From contig NZ_JADDXU010000006.1 in NCBI RefSeq assembly GCF_015163075.1, positions 372,001-436,000 of the forward strand: a stretch of 64,000 nucleotides of DNA, read 5' to 3'. The notes below the pieces were generated by a model that made no database searches, was not told where the DNA came from, and saw only the letters and a program-made list of their open reading frames with translations. How positions within the stretch are numbered: the first letter of the stretch is position 1; every line of letters starts with the position of its first letter. Below, in pieces: positions 42,726 through 51,481 of this stretch. Position numbers and translations under genes: made by a program. Source of the DNA: Streptomyces justiciae. GTDB taxonomy: Bacteria; Actinomycetota; Actinomycetes; Streptomycetales; Streptomycetaceae.

Positions 42726-44255
42726 GTGGCAGCAGCACCAGTCTGGAGTGTCGACCCCCGAACCGGGAAGCAGCGTGAACAGGTTGCGGTGGAGGCCACA
42801 GCCCAGGAGGTCGACGCCGCCGTCCGCGCCGCGCACGACGCCCGCGCCTCCCTCGCCGACCGCACGGTCCGCGCCGCGTTCCTGCGCACCGCCGCCGACA
42901 GGCTGGAGGCCGCCAAGGACCAGCTCGTCGAGGCCGCGGACGCCGAGACCGCGCTCGGCCCGGTCCGCCTGACCGGCGAACTCGCCCGCACCTGCTACCA
43001 GCTGCGCGCCTTCGCGGGCATCGTCGACGAGGGCGCCTTCCTCGACGTCGTGATCAACCACCCCGACGACACGGCGACCCCGCCGATCCCGGACCTGCGC
43101 CGCTACAAGGTGCCCCTCGGCGTCGTCGCCGTGTACTCGGCCTCCAACTTCCCCTTCGCCTTCTCGGTCGCCGGCGGCGACACCGCGAGCGCGCTCGGCG
43201 CCGGCTGCCCGGTCGTCGTCAAGGCCCACCCCGACCACCCCGGCCTGTCCGAGCTGGTCGCGGCCGTGCTGCGCGCCGCCGCCGCCGAGCACGGCATCCC
43301 GGCCGGCGTCGTCGGACTCGTCCACGGCTTCGAGGCGGGCGTCGAGCTGGTCAAGCACCCGCTGGTCGCGGCGGCCGGCTTCACCGGCTCCATCCGCGGT
43401 GGCCGCGCGCTGTTCGACGCGGCGGCGGCCCGTCCGGTCCCGATCCCGTTCCACGGCGAGCTGGGCTCCCTGAACCCCGTCGTCATCACCGAGGCCGCCG
43501 CCGCCGAGCGCGCGGAGGCCATCGGCACCGGCCTCGCCGGCTCGATGACGCTGGGCGTCGGCCAGTTCTGCGTCAAGCCGGGCCTGGTGCTCGTACCGTC
43601 CGGTGCGGCAGGCGACGGCCTGGTCAAGTCCCTCACGGACGCGGTCAGCGACACCGACGCCGGGGTCCTGCTCGACCACCGCATGCGGGACAACTTCATC
43701 GCGGGCGTCGCCGAGCGCGTCGAGCTGCCCGACGTCGAGTCGCCGGTGACGCCGGGCGCGGGCGGCGAGCACACCGTCAGCGCGGGCTTCCTCACGGTCG
43801 CCGCCGACAAACTGGCCGAGGCGGGCGCCTACGACCTGCTCCTCGAGGAGTGCTTCGGCCCGGTGACGGTCGTCGCCCGCTACGACGACGACGCACAGGC
43901 CCGTGCCGTGCTGTCCCGGCTGCCGGGCAACCTCACGGCGACGGTCCACCTGTCGGCCGAGGAGGCCGCCGGTGAGGGACGCGGCGCGGAGATCCTGGCG
44001 GAGCTGACGCCGCTGGCCGGTCGCGTGCTGGTGAACGGCTGGCCGACGGGCGTCGCCGTGGCACCGGCCCAGCATCACGGTGGGCCCTACCCGGCGACGA
44101 CGTCGACGTCCACCTCGGTCGGCGGTACGGCAATCGAGCGGTGGATGCGGCCGGTTGCCTACCAGGGCGCGCCGGAGGCACTGCTTCCCCCGGAGCTGCG
44201 GGACGACAACCCGCTGGGCCTGCCCCGCCGTTTCAACAACCACCTCGAACGCTGA
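42726..44255 (+). CDS. Alpha-ketoglutarate-semialdehyde (2,5-dioxovalerate) dehydrogenase, NADP-type
   Basis: A protein of 509 residues in the aldehyde dehydrogenase superfamily. YSASNFPFAFSVAGGDTASAL, FTGSIRGGRAL, the catalytic glutamate in PFHGELGSLNP and the nucleophilic cysteine in VGQFCVKPG match KGSADH (EC 1.2.1.26). It would convert alpha-ketoglutarate semialdehyde made by kdgD, or by the enzymes at 10-13 kb, to 2-oxoglutarate. I chose the GTG at 42726, 7 bases after GGAGGG; the GTG at 42711 overlaps that site. Confidence 0.88.
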   Translation: MAAAPVWSVDPRTGKQREQVAVEATAQEVDAAVRAAHDARASLADRTVRAAFLRTAADRLEAAKDQLVEAADAETALGPVRLTGELARTCYQLRAFAGIVDEGAFLDVVINHPDDTATPPIPDLRRYKVPLGVVAVYSASNFPFAFSVAGGDTASALGAGCPVVVKAHPDHPGLSELVAAVLRAAAAEHGIPAGVVGLVHGFEAGVELVKHPLVAAAGFTGSIRGGRALFDAAAARPVPIPFHGELGSLNPVVITEAAAAERAEAIGTGLAGSMTLGVGQFCVKPGLVLVPSGAAGDGLVKSLTDAVSDTDAGVLLDHRMRDNFIAGVAERVELPDVESPVTPGAGGEHTVSAGFLTVAADKLAEAGAYDLLLEECFGPVTVVARYDDDAQARAVLSRLPGNLTATVHLSAEEAAGEGRGAEILAELTPLAGRVLVNGWPTGVAVAPAQHHGGPYPATTSTSTSVGGTAIERWMRPVAYQGAPEALLPPELRDDNPLGLPRRFNNHLER

Positions 44256-44301
44256 ACCCCCCGGGGCCGCACGGAGAAAAGGAAGCTGGGAAACTCTGAG
44301 C

Positions 44302-44910
44302 ATGGACGTGGAACTTCCTGAACTTCCTTTCCCTCTGCGGACTTACGGCCCCGACGGCCACTGGTCGTACGAGGACGGGGTCCTCACCGGTTGGGCGGGC
44401 GCGCGGCAGGACCGCTTCGTCCCGCCCACCGACGAGGCCCTCGACCCCGCCTCCGACGCGCCGCGTCTGCTCGGCGCGCCGGAAGGGGACTTCCAGCTCA
44501 TCGCCCGGGTCACCGTCGGCTTCAGTGCGTCCTTCGACGCCGGGGTGCTCTACGTCCATGTCGGTGACCGGGCCTGGGCAAAGCTGTGCCTGGAGTACTC
44601 CCCGGACGTGCCCACCGTCTGCACGGTGGTCACCCGGGGCCACTCCGACGACGCCAACTCCTTCACCGTGGAGGGCAGTTCGGTCTGGCTCAGAGTGAGC
44701 CGCACCGGGCGCGCGTTCGCCTTCCACGCCTCCCGGGACGGCAAGCACTGGACCTTCGTCCGGCTCTTCACCCTCGGCGAGGAGAAGGAGACCGGCGCCG
44801 CCCTCGTCGGCTTCATGACCCAGTCGCCGATGGGGGAGGGGTGTGTGGTCACGTACGACCACCTGGAGTTCCGGCCCAACTGGATGCAGGACCTGCGAGA
44901 CGGAAGCTGA
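44302..44910 (+). CDS. DUF1349-family protein
   Basis: A protein of 202 residues, cytoplasmic, with a concanavalin-like beta-sandwich pattern (FQLIARVTVGFSASFDAGVLYV, WLRVSRTGRAFAFHASRDGKHW). DUF1349 proteins are often linked with carbohydrate metabolism but have no settled function. It starts 46 bp behind the semialdehyde dehydrogenase on the same strand. The last 62 bp overlap the convergent exporter. Confidence 0.82.
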   Translation: MDVELPELPFPLRTYGPDGHWSYEDGVLTGWAGARQDRFVPPTDEALDPASDAPRLLGAPEGDFQLIARVTVGFSASFDAGVLYVHVGDRAWAKLCLEYSPDVPTVCTVVTRGHSDDANSFTVEGSSVWLRVSRTGRAFAFHASRDGKHWTFVRLFTLGEEKETGAALVGFMTQSPMGEGCVVTYDHLEFRPNWMQDLRDGS

Positions 44911-46195
44911 ACAGCCAGGTCACCGCGAACAGGGCCGCCCCGATCCCCAGGCTCACCCGCATCCCCTCGACGAACCCGCCCGACACCAGCGCCCCGAACA
45001 CGGCGATCCCCAGCCCGCCGCCCACCTGCCGCGCCGAGTTGAGGACCCCGGCCGCGAGGCCGGCCCGCTCGGCCGGCACCGCCTCCATCATCACGGCGGT
45101 CAACGGCGGGACCGTCAGGGCGCAGCCGAGGGCCATCGGTACGAGGAGCAGGGCCACCAGCGCCGGTGGGGTGCCCGCCCCGACGGTCAGCAGAAGCAGC
45201 AGCCCGGCGAGGGCGACGCCCTGCCCGATCAGCATCGGCAGCCGTGGCCCGTACCGGCCCGCCAGCTTGCCGGAGGCCACGTTCGTCGCCCCGATCAGCG
45301 CGCTCATCGGCAGGAACAGCAGCCCGGCGTAGAGCGCGGAGCGGCCCTGGACCTGCTGGAAGAAGAGCGAGAAGACGAACACCATGCCGTAGAAGGCCAC
45401 GCTGCACGCGGTTCCCGCCGCGACCGCCACGGAGATGTTCCGGCTGCGGAAGAGCCCGAGCGGCACGACGGGGTGGGGCTGCCGACGCTCGATCCGGAGG
45501 AAGAGAAGACCGGCCACCGCGGCAACCGCCAGCGCCGCGAGCCCTGTTGCCCCTCCCTCGATCACCGCGAACGTCAACGCGGTCAGCGTCACGACGGCCG
45601 TCATCTGTCCCGGCAGGTCGAGCGGCGCGGGCCGGGGCCGCGACCGGGGCGCCCGGACCAGCAGCGCCAACGCCACCGCGCCCAGCGGCAGGTTGACGAA
45701 GAAGATGCCCCGCCAGTCCCAGGCCGTCGTCAGCGCACCGCCCGCCACCGGACCGAGGGCCACCGCGACCGACCCGCCCGCGGCCCACACGGCCACCGCC
45801 CGTGCCCGCCGCGCAGGGTCGGCGTACGCCTGCCGTACGAGAGCCAGCGACGCCGGCAGCACGACCGCCGCCGCGACACCCTGCACCACCCGCGCGCCGA
45901 TCAGTGTCGCGAGGTTCGGCGCGAGCCCGCAGGCCGCCGAGGCGAGGGTGAAGACGGTGATGCCGAGCGTGTAGGCCCGGCTCGCCCCGACGCGGTCCGC
46001 GAAGGCGCCCGTGGAGAGCATCAGGGCGGCGAAGGCGAGGGTGTAGGCGTCCACCACCCACTGGAGCCCGGTCATCCCGCCGCCCAGCGAGGAGCCGACG
46101 GCCGGGAGCGCCACGTTCACCACGGACGCGTCCAGGGTGATCAGCGCGAAGCCGAGGAGGGCGGCGGTGAGAGCGAGGGCGGGCGCGGGCTTCAT
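44849..46195 (-). CDS. MFS drug exporter, DHA2 (EmrB/QacA) family
   Basis: A protein of 448 residues with about 13-14 membrane segments. TLDASVVNVALPAV and LQWVVDAYTLAFAAL in the first helices and the MFS motif GARVVQGVAAAVVLPASLALV mark the DHA2 branch. I used the ATG at 46195, which puts helix 1 near the N-terminus. An in-frame ATG at 46270 would add 25 residues. It is divergent from the AraC-type regulator, its likely controller. Confidence 0.88.
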   Translation of the reverse strand: MKPAPALALTAALLGFALITLDASVVNVALPAVGSSLGGGMTGLQWVVDAYTLAFAALMLSTGAFADRVGASRAYTLGITVFTLASAACGLAPNLATLIGARVVQGVAAAVVLPASLALVRQAYADPARRARAVAVWAAGGSVAVALGPVAGGALTTAWDWRGIFFVNLPLGAVALALLVRAPRSRPRPAPLDLPGQMTAVVTLTALTFAVIEGGATGLAALAVAAVAGLLFLRIERRQPHPVVPLGLFRSRNISVAVAAGTACSVAFYGMVFVFSLFFQQVQGRSALYAGLLFLPMSALIGATNVASGKLAGRYGPRLPMLIGQGVALAGLLLLLTVGAGTPPALVALLLVPMALGCALTVPPLTAVMMEAVPAERAGLAAGVLNSARQVGGGLGIAVFGALVSGGFVEGMRVSLGIGAALFAVTWLFSFRLAGPASSWAGTPGGRT

Positions 46196-46340
46196 GGCGG
46201 ACGGGTCCCCCGGTTGCCCGGGGAGCTGATGTTCCTTGGTCGGATGATTGCTCGACTGTTGACTCGGCATGACCTCATGCTGCGGATCTCCGCCGCCGTA
46301 CAGTAGTGGCCTGAATGCCATGCACCCGGAGGTTCTGGCC

Positions 46341-47300
46341 ATGACACCGCACCGCATCGTCGTCATCGCGCCGTCCCCGGTCTCGATGTTCAACCTCGCC
46401 ATTCCGGAGCTGCTGTTCGCGAAGGTGGAGATCGACGGGGCGCCCGGCTACGAGGTCACCGTCTGCACCCCGGACCCCGGCCCCGTCACCACCACCGGCG
46501 GCCTCGACCTGCACGTCTCCCGTGGCCTCGACGCCGTCGAGTCCGCCGACACCGTGCTGGTCGCCGGCACCGGGGAGCAGTACGCCCCGGACGCCCGCAC
46601 GGTCGCCGCCGTCCGTACCGCTGCCGCCGCCGGCAGGAGGGTCACCTCCATCTGCAGCGGCGCCTTCGTGCTGGCCGAGGCGGGCCTGCTGGACGGCCGC
46701 AGCGCGACGACGTACTGGCAGCTGGCGGACGAGCTGCGGGACCGCTACCCGGCGCTCGACCTCAAGGGCGACGTCCTCTATGTGCAGGACGGCCAGATCC
46801 TCACCTCCTCCGGCTACGCGGCCGGCATCGACATGTGCCTGCACATGATCCGCACCGACTACGGCGCGGCCGTCGCCAACGAGGTGGCCCGCCTGGCCCT
46901 GGTGGCCCCCGTACGTCCCGGGGGCCAGACTCAGTTCACCCAGACCCCCCTCCCACCGGAACGCGGCACGGCCTGCGCAGACACCAGGGGCTGGGCGATG
47001 CGCAACCTGGACAAACCCCTGACCCTGACAGACCTGGCCCGTCACGCAGGGGTGTCGGTCCGCACCCTCACCCGCCGCTTCCACGCCGAGAGCGGCGTGA
47101 GCCCCCTCCAATGGCTCCTCCACCAGCGCATAGAACGAGCCAAGGAACTCCTGGAGACCACCACCCTCCCCATGGACCAGATCGCCCACGCCTCGGGCCT
47201 CGGCACAGCAGACTCCCTCCGCACCCACCTGACCCGCCGCACAGGCCTGACCCCCACGGCGTACAGGACCCAGTTCAGCCGCGTGGGGGCAAACGCGTAG
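46341..47300 (+). CDS. GATase1-like AraC-family regulator
   Basis: A protein of 319 residues. The DJ-1/PfpI-like domain (about residues 5-170, with SICSGAFVLAEAGLLDGRSA) is followed by an AraC double helix-turn-helix (LTDLARHAGVSVRTLTRRFH; MDQIAHASGLGTADSLRTHL). CGGAGG lies 8 bases before the ATG. Control of the divergent exporter across the 145-bp gap is the simplest reading. Confidence 0.9.
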   Translation: MTPHRIVVIAPSPVSMFNLAIPELLFAKVEIDGAPGYEVTVCTPDPGPVTTTGGLDLHVSRGLDAVESADTVLVAGTGEQYAPDARTVAAVRTAAAAGRRVTSICSGAFVLAEAGLLDGRSATTYWQLADELRDRYPALDLKGDVLYVQDGQILTSSGYAAGIDMCLHMIRTDYGAAVANEVARLALVAPVRPGGQTQFTQTPLPPERGTACADTRGWAMRNLDKPLTLTDLARHAGVSVRTLTRRFHAESGVSPLQWLLHQRIERAKELLETTTLPMDQIAHASGLGTADSLRTHLTRRTGLTPTAYRTQFSRVGANA

Positions 47301-47600
47301 GACGACGACGCCCCCCGAGGACCCGCAGCGCGCGACGGCGGGAAGGGGACGTGTCGGGGGGTGTCCGCCCGCAGCGGTTGGCGCGTCAACACGGCCGCGT
47401 TGATAGCTGACCGATTCCGCGCCGTTCCGAGGACGGACACCCCCCGGCGCGGCCCCGACCCCCAACGAACCGCAAGCGCGAAACGCGAACCGCCACGGTC
47501 CCGCAGCGCTCCCAGGGAATGAACCCCGCTGCTTGAACGTTCACCCACTAGCCGGAGGAAGCCTCCGCACCCGCACGCCGACCTGGAGAGAGCCGAGAAC
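47301..47600. other. Intergenic region dominated by element copy B
   Basis: Exactly 300 bp between the AraC-type and DsbA-type genes. It holds the 126-bp repeated element (47345-47470), which would read the opposite way to copy A. No gene was accepted; the promoter of the DsbA-type gene should lie in 47471-47585. Confidence 0.6.
47345..47470 (+). repeat. 126-bp element with 12-bp terminal inverted repeats, copy B
   Basis: Reverse-complement match to 8473-8599, with nearly all differences in the central segment between about 47395 and 47414. It carries the same GGGGGGTGTCCG / CGGACACCCCCC pair. As with copy A, it follows a gene 3' end. Confidence 0.85.
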
Positions 47601-48317
47601 ATGCGCGTCGAGATCTGGAGCGACATCGCCTGCCCCTGGTGCTACGTGGGCAAGGCCCGCTTCGAGAAGGCGCTGGAGGCCTTCCCGAACCGCGACGGCG
47701 TCGAGGTGGTGCACCGCTCCTTCGAGCTGGACCCCGGCCGCGCCAAGGGCGACGTACAGCCCGTGATCAAGATGCTCACCAAGAAGTACGGCATGAGCGA
47801 GGCCCAGGCCCAGGCCGGCGAGGAGAACCTCGGCGCCCAGGCCGCCGCCGAGGGCCTGGACTACCGCACCCGCGACCGCGACCACGGCAACACCTTCGAC
47901 ATGCACCGCCTGCTCCACCTCGCCAAGGAGCACGGCAAGCAGAACGACCTCATCCAGGCCTTCTACCGCGCCAACTTCGCCGAGGAGCGCTCCGTCTTCG
48001 CCGAGGGCGACGAACGGCTCGTGGAGCTGGCCGTCGGCACCGGTCTCGACGAGGCCGACGTCCGCAAGGTCCTCGCCGACCCCACCGCCTACGCCGACGA
48101 CGTCCGCGCCGACGAGCGCGAGGCCGCCGAGCTCGGCGCGAACGGCGTGCCCTTCTTCGTCCTCGACCGCAAGTACGGCGTCTCCGGCGCCCAGCCCGCC
48201 GAGGTCTTCGCCCAGGCGCTGACCCAGGCCTGGGGCGAGCGCTCCCCGCTCCAGCTCATCGACCAGGGCGACGCGGACGCCTGCGGCCCGGACGGATGCG
48301 CGGTCCCGCAGCGGTAG
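47601..48317 (+). CDS. DsbA-family (FrnE-like) oxidoreductase
   Basis: A protein of 238 residues, no signal peptide. The active site is CPWC in WSDIACPWCYVGK (about residues 10-13), with cis-proline region NGVPFFVLDRKYGVSGAQ. The FrnE branch is cytoplasmic and acts as a thiol-disulfide isomerase or 2-hydroxychromene isomerase-like enzyme. GGAGAGAG lies close before the ATG. Confidence 0.92.
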   Translation: MRVEIWSDIACPWCYVGKARFEKALEAFPNRDGVEVVHRSFELDPGRAKGDVQPVIKMLTKKYGMSEAQAQAGEENLGAQAAAEGLDYRTRDRDHGNTFDMHRLLHLAKEHGKQNDLIQAFYRANFAEERSVFAEGDERLVELAVGTGLDEADVRKVLADPTAYADDVRADEREAAELGANGVPFFVLDRKYGVSGAQPAEVFAQALTQAWGERSPLQLIDQGDADACGPDGCAVPQR

Positions 48318-48342
48318 AGAGCCGCAGGTCGGGGCGGACGTA

Positions 48343-48355
48343 TAAGCGATGCTTA
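48343..48355. promoter_or_regulatory. TAAGC-N3-GCTTA dyad
   Basis: A perfect 5-bp inverted repeat (48343-48347 with 48351-48355) in the 97-bp gap before the aminotransferase gene. It could be an operator. Evidence is limited to symmetry and position. Confidence 0.25.
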
Positions 48356-48414
48356 GGAAAACCACGTAAAAATCGGTAATGGACGGGGAGTTCTCCGGGG
48401 CCCACAGTGGATCC

Positions 48415-49473
48415 ATGGAGACCTTGGGAACCTTCGAGAGCCTCGTCCGTGCCGAGTTCGCCCCGAAGAACACCTACCTCAACACCGCGAGCACCGGCCT
48501 GCTCCCGGCCCGCACCGTCGCCGCGATGCGCGTCGCCGTGGAGTCGGCCGCCGCCGGCGACCCCACCGACATGTTCGGGGACGTCGAGGCGAGCCGCACC
48601 GCGTACGCCCGCCTCGTCGGCGTGCCCGACAGCCGCGTCGCGGCCGGCGCCTCGGTCGCCGTCTACAGCGGCCTGATCGCCGCCTCCCTCCCCGAGGGCG
48701 CCGAAGTCCTCACCGCCGAGGGCGACTTCAGCTCGCTGGTGAACCCCTTCCACATCCGCTCCGACCTCAAGGTCCGCAGCGTCCCCCTGGAACGGCTCGC
48801 CGAGGCCGTCCGCCCCGGCACCGCCCTGGTCGCGGTCAGCGCCGCGCAGTCCGCCGACGGCCGGATCGCCGACCTGCCCGCGATCGGCGAGGCCGCGCGG
48901 CAGTACGGCGCTCGCACCTACGTCGACGCCTCCCAGGCCACCGGCTGGCTGGACTTCGACGCGGACGCCCACGACTACTCCGTCTCCGTCGGCTTCAAGT
49001 GGCTCTTCTGCCCGCGGGGCGTGGCCTTCCTCGTCGTCCCGGCGGACCTCGGCGGACTCACCCCGCTGTTCGCCGGCTGGGTGGCGGGGGAGCGCCCCTG
49101 GGACGCGTGTTACGGCCCCATCGACGAACTCGCCCACTCCGCACGCCGGTTCGACGAGAGCCCGGCCCTGTTCTCCTACGCGGGCGCCCGGCGCTCCCTA
49201 GAACTCCTCGCGGAACTAGGCGTGGACACCATCCGGGCCCACGACCTCGCCCTCGCCGACCGCTTCCGCACCGGCCTCGCCGCCCTGGGCCACACCCCCG
49301 TCCCGTCCCCGGGCTCACCGATCGTCTCCGTGCCCGAACTCGGCCACCGCCAGGGCGAGTTGAGCGAGGCCGGGATCGAGGTCTCCGACCGGGCGGGCAA
49401 CCTGCGGACGGCGTTCCATCTGTACAACACGACCGACGACGTCGACCGGCTGCTGGACGCCCTGTCTTCCTGA
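48415..49473 (+). CDS. Class V aminotransferase (PLP-dependent, cysteine desulfurase fold)
   Basis: A protein of 352 residues. YVDASQATGWLDFD provides the PLP-ring aspartate and SVGFKWLFCPRG the Schiff-base lysine. FAGWVAGERPWDA and ARRFDESPALFSYAG follow as in the isopenicillin-N-epimerase-like branch. The substrate is unknown. The ATG at 48415 fits family length; an in-frame ATG at 48379 would add 12 residues. The ribosome-binding site is weak for both. Confidence 0.87.
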   Translation: METLGTFESLVRAEFAPKNTYLNTASTGLLPARTVAAMRVAVESAAAGDPTDMFGDVEASRTAYARLVGVPDSRVAAGASVAVYSGLIAASLPEGAEVLTAEGDFSSLVNPFHIRSDLKVRSVPLERLAEAVRPGTALVAVSAAQSADGRIADLPAIGEAARQYGARTYVDASQATGWLDFDADAHDYSVSVGFKWLFCPRGVAFLVVPADLGGLTPLFAGWVAGERPWDACYGPIDELAHSARRFDESPALFSYAGARRSLELLAELGVDTIRAHDLALADRFRTGLAALGHTPVPSPGSPIVSVPELGHRQGELSEAGIEVSDRAGNLRTAFHLYNTTDDVDRLLDALSS

Positions 49474-49513
49474 ACCACTGGCGCGGGCCCGGCGGGGACG
49501 CTAGGAAGGGCAC

Positions 49514-50119
49514 GTGGAGTCCACGGAGAACGCCTCCGTACAGCCGCCCGCGGACACGGAGCTGCACCGGCGGCTCGTGTACGGCGACGAGTCCGCGCTG
49601 GCCGAGGCGTACGCGGCGTACGGCGGCCTGGTGCGCGCGGTCGCCGTACGGGTCACCCGCAGCCCAGGGGCCGCCGAGGACGTGGCGCAGGAGGTCTTCG
49701 CCCAGCTGTGGAGCAGGCCGTACGCCTTCGACGCGCGCCGCGGCTCGCTGCGCACCTGGCTGTCCCTGCTCGCCCACCGGCGGGCCGTGGACTACGTGCG
49801 CAGCGAGGAACGGCACCGCAAGGACGCCCGCGCCGACGACTCGGCCCTGCACGCCATCCCCGAGCCCGGACCCGGCCCCGACGAGACGGTCGTCGACCGG
49901 GAACGCTCCCTGCTGCTGCACACCGCCCTCGCCGAACTCCCGCCCCATCAGCGGGAGGTGGTGCACCTGGCGTACTTCGCGGGCCGCACCTACCGGCAGG
50001 CGGCGGTCGAACTCGGCATCCCCGAGGGCACCGCGAAGACCCGCCTGCGCACCGCGTTACGCACCTTGGCCGAGACTTTGGCCGACCCGCCCGACCCCGC
50101 GCTGGAAAGGGGCGCATGA
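49514..50119 (+). CDS. ECF sigma factor
   Basis: A protein of 201 residues. Region 2 contains RSPGAAEDVAQEVFAQLWSRP (about residues 49-69) and region 4 contains LPPHQREVVHLAYFAGRTYRQAAVELG. The SigK/SigL-like spacing suits control by a zinc anti-sigma factor. GTG start with AGGAAGGG upstream. The next gene starts 25 bp after the stop and encodes the presumed anti-sigma factor. Confidence 0.92.
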   Translation: MESTENASVQPPADTELHRRLVYGDESALAEAYAAYGGLVRAVAVRVTRSPGAAEDVAQEVFAQLWSRPYAFDARRGSLRTWLSLLAHRRAVDYVRSEERHRKDARADDSALHAIPEPGPGPDETVVDRERSLLLHTALAELPPHQREVVHLAYFAGRTYRQAAVELGIPEGTAKTRLRTALRTLAETLADPPDPALERGA

Positions 50120-50144
50120 TGGCCGACAGGGGAGGTGAGACGCG

Positions 50145-51392
50145 ATGACCACGGAACACGACGACGTACGGAACCTGCTGGCCGCCTGGGCCTTCGGAGC
50201 CCTGGACCCCACAGAACGCCACACGGTGCCGCAGCACCTGGCCGAGTGCGAGGCGTGCGCCACAGAAGCGGAACGTCTGCACGAGACGGTACGCCTGCTC
50301 GACAACCCGGCACTCGCACCCACCCCCGCACCCGAACCCCCGCCCGGATCAGCACCCGTACCCGCACCTGATCCCGCGCCGGGACCCGGGCCCGAACGCG
50401 GACCTGCGCCCGGATCGGGGCCGGCACCCGAGCCCGCACCCGGATCAGCACCCGCACCGGAACCCGCACCCGAGCCCGCGTCCGGATCGGGACCCGCACC
50501 CGACCCCGGCGGTGCCGCCCGTCGTCCCGCTGCCGGCGTCCTCGCCGAGCCCGGACCGGCCGGGGCCGCTCGTCGCCCCGCCGCCGACATCCTCGCCGCC
50601 GCCCGGCGCACCCGGCCCGCCTCGCCCCGCGTGGCCGTGCACGCCGTGCCGTATGCCGCTGCTGTCGCCGGGCTCAGGGCGTTGCTGCCCGAGATGGTGG
50701 GGCGCTGGTCGACGCCGGTGGTGCACGACTGGGACGTGCATGCCACCGTCGCCCATCTCCTCGCCGCCGACGAGCACTTGGCGCGTCTGGTGGGCCTGGC
50801 CCCGCGGGTGCCACCCTCGCGCCTGCCGGCGGACCTGAGTTGGACGGACGCCTGGGAGCGGCGCACCGCCGACGTCATCGCACACGAGCACGGGCGGGCA
50901 CCGGAGGAGACCGTCGCCGACTGGGCCGCGCAGGCGGACGGGCTGCTGGCCGTGCCCGAGGCCCACGATCCCGAACGCGCCGCGCGGGCCGTCGAGTTGA
51001 TGGGCCTGCGGCTGCCGGTCGCCGACCACTACCTGGGGCGGGCCTTCGAGACGTGGATGCACACCGACGACATCGGCCGCGCCCTGGGCCTCGTCGTACC
51101 GCCACCGCCCGAGCGGCACTTGTGGCAGTTGGTCCGGCTGGCCGTCCGCGTCCTCGGCATCGCCCTCGGACCCACCGCACCCCCGGTGCTGCTCTCGGTC
51201 ACCGGGGGAGAGGAGTGGGTGCTGGGCGCCGAGGGCGAACCCGTACGGGCTGAACTCGCCCTGGACGCCTACGACTTCTGTCTGCTCGTCGGCGGCCGGC
51301 ACGACCCCGGCACGGTGCCCGCGAACGCCACCGGCGACGCGGCCGCCGTACGGAACGTACTGGAGCGGGCCGCGTCGCTGGCGTGGCTGTGA
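50145..51392 (+). CDS. Zinc-finger anti-sigma domain fused to a DinB/maleylpyruvate-isomerase-like domain
   Basis: A protein of 415 residues without membrane helices. Residues 1-55 are a ZAS-type helix bundle with H31-x3-C35-x2-C38 (HLAECEAC). Residues about 57-122 are a low-complexity Pro/Ala linker. Residues about 165-415 are an MDMPI N-terminal/DinB-type domain with DWDVHATVAHLLAADEHL (His199, His204) and TWMHTDDIGRALG (His306), a possible metal triad. It should bind the sigma factor at 49514-50119. The fused domain may sense thiols or mycothiol conjugates, which is inference. Confidence 0.85.
   Translation: MTTEHDDVRNLLAAWAFGALDPTERHTVPQHLAECEACATEAERLHETVRLLDNPALAPTPAPEPPPGSAPVPAPDPAPGPGPERGPAPGSGPAPEPAPGSAPAPEPAPEPASGSGPAPDPGGAARRPAAGVLAEPGPAGAARRPAADILAAARRTRPASPRVAVHAVPYAAAVAGLRALLPEMVGRWSTPVVHDWDVHATVAHLLAADEHLARLVGLAPRVPPSRLPADLSWTDAWERRTADVIAHEHGRAPEETVADWAAQADGLLAVPEAHDPERAARAVELMGLRLPVADHYLGRAFETWMHTDDIGRALGLVVPPPPERHLWQLVRLAVRVLGIALGPTAPPVLLSVTGGEEWVLGAEGEPVRAELALDAYDFCLLVGGRHDPGTVPANATGDAAAVRNVLERAASLAWL
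50312..50508 (+). repeat. Low-complexity Pro/Ala linker repeat inside the anti-sigma fusion gene
   Basis: Degenerate 6-bp units (CCCGCA/GCACCC) write PAPEPAPGSAP-like peptide. Such tracts are prone to slippage, so linker length may vary among strains. Confidence 0.8.
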
Positions 51393-51401
51393 TGCGGGAG
51401 G

Positions 51402-51437
51402 TCAGCGCACCGGCGTGAAGTCCCGGGCCTCGATGCC
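51402..51437 (-). pseudogene. Vestigial second ectD 3' end
   Basis: On the minus strand, 80 bp past the true ectD stop, the sequence encodes GIEARDFTPVR and a stop. The true gene ends IGSRDFTPVR. The two tails use different synonymous codons, mostly changed in the third base. The remnant is out of frame with ectD, so it is not an extension. It looks like the tail of a divergent ectD allele left behind by gene replacement. Confidence 0.6.
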
Positions 51438-51444
51438 GCATTCT

Positions 51445-51462
51445 CCGGGGGACAACCCCCGG
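51445..51462. terminator. Hairpin between the convergent anti-sigma fusion and ectD genes
   Basis: CCGGGGG (51445-51451), loop ACAA, CCCCCGG (51456-51462). It lies between the ectD stop and the vestigial tail, 52 bp past the plus-strand gene end, and may serve both directions. Confidence 0.55.
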
Positions 51463-51481
51463 ACCCCCGGCCGGGCTCGGC

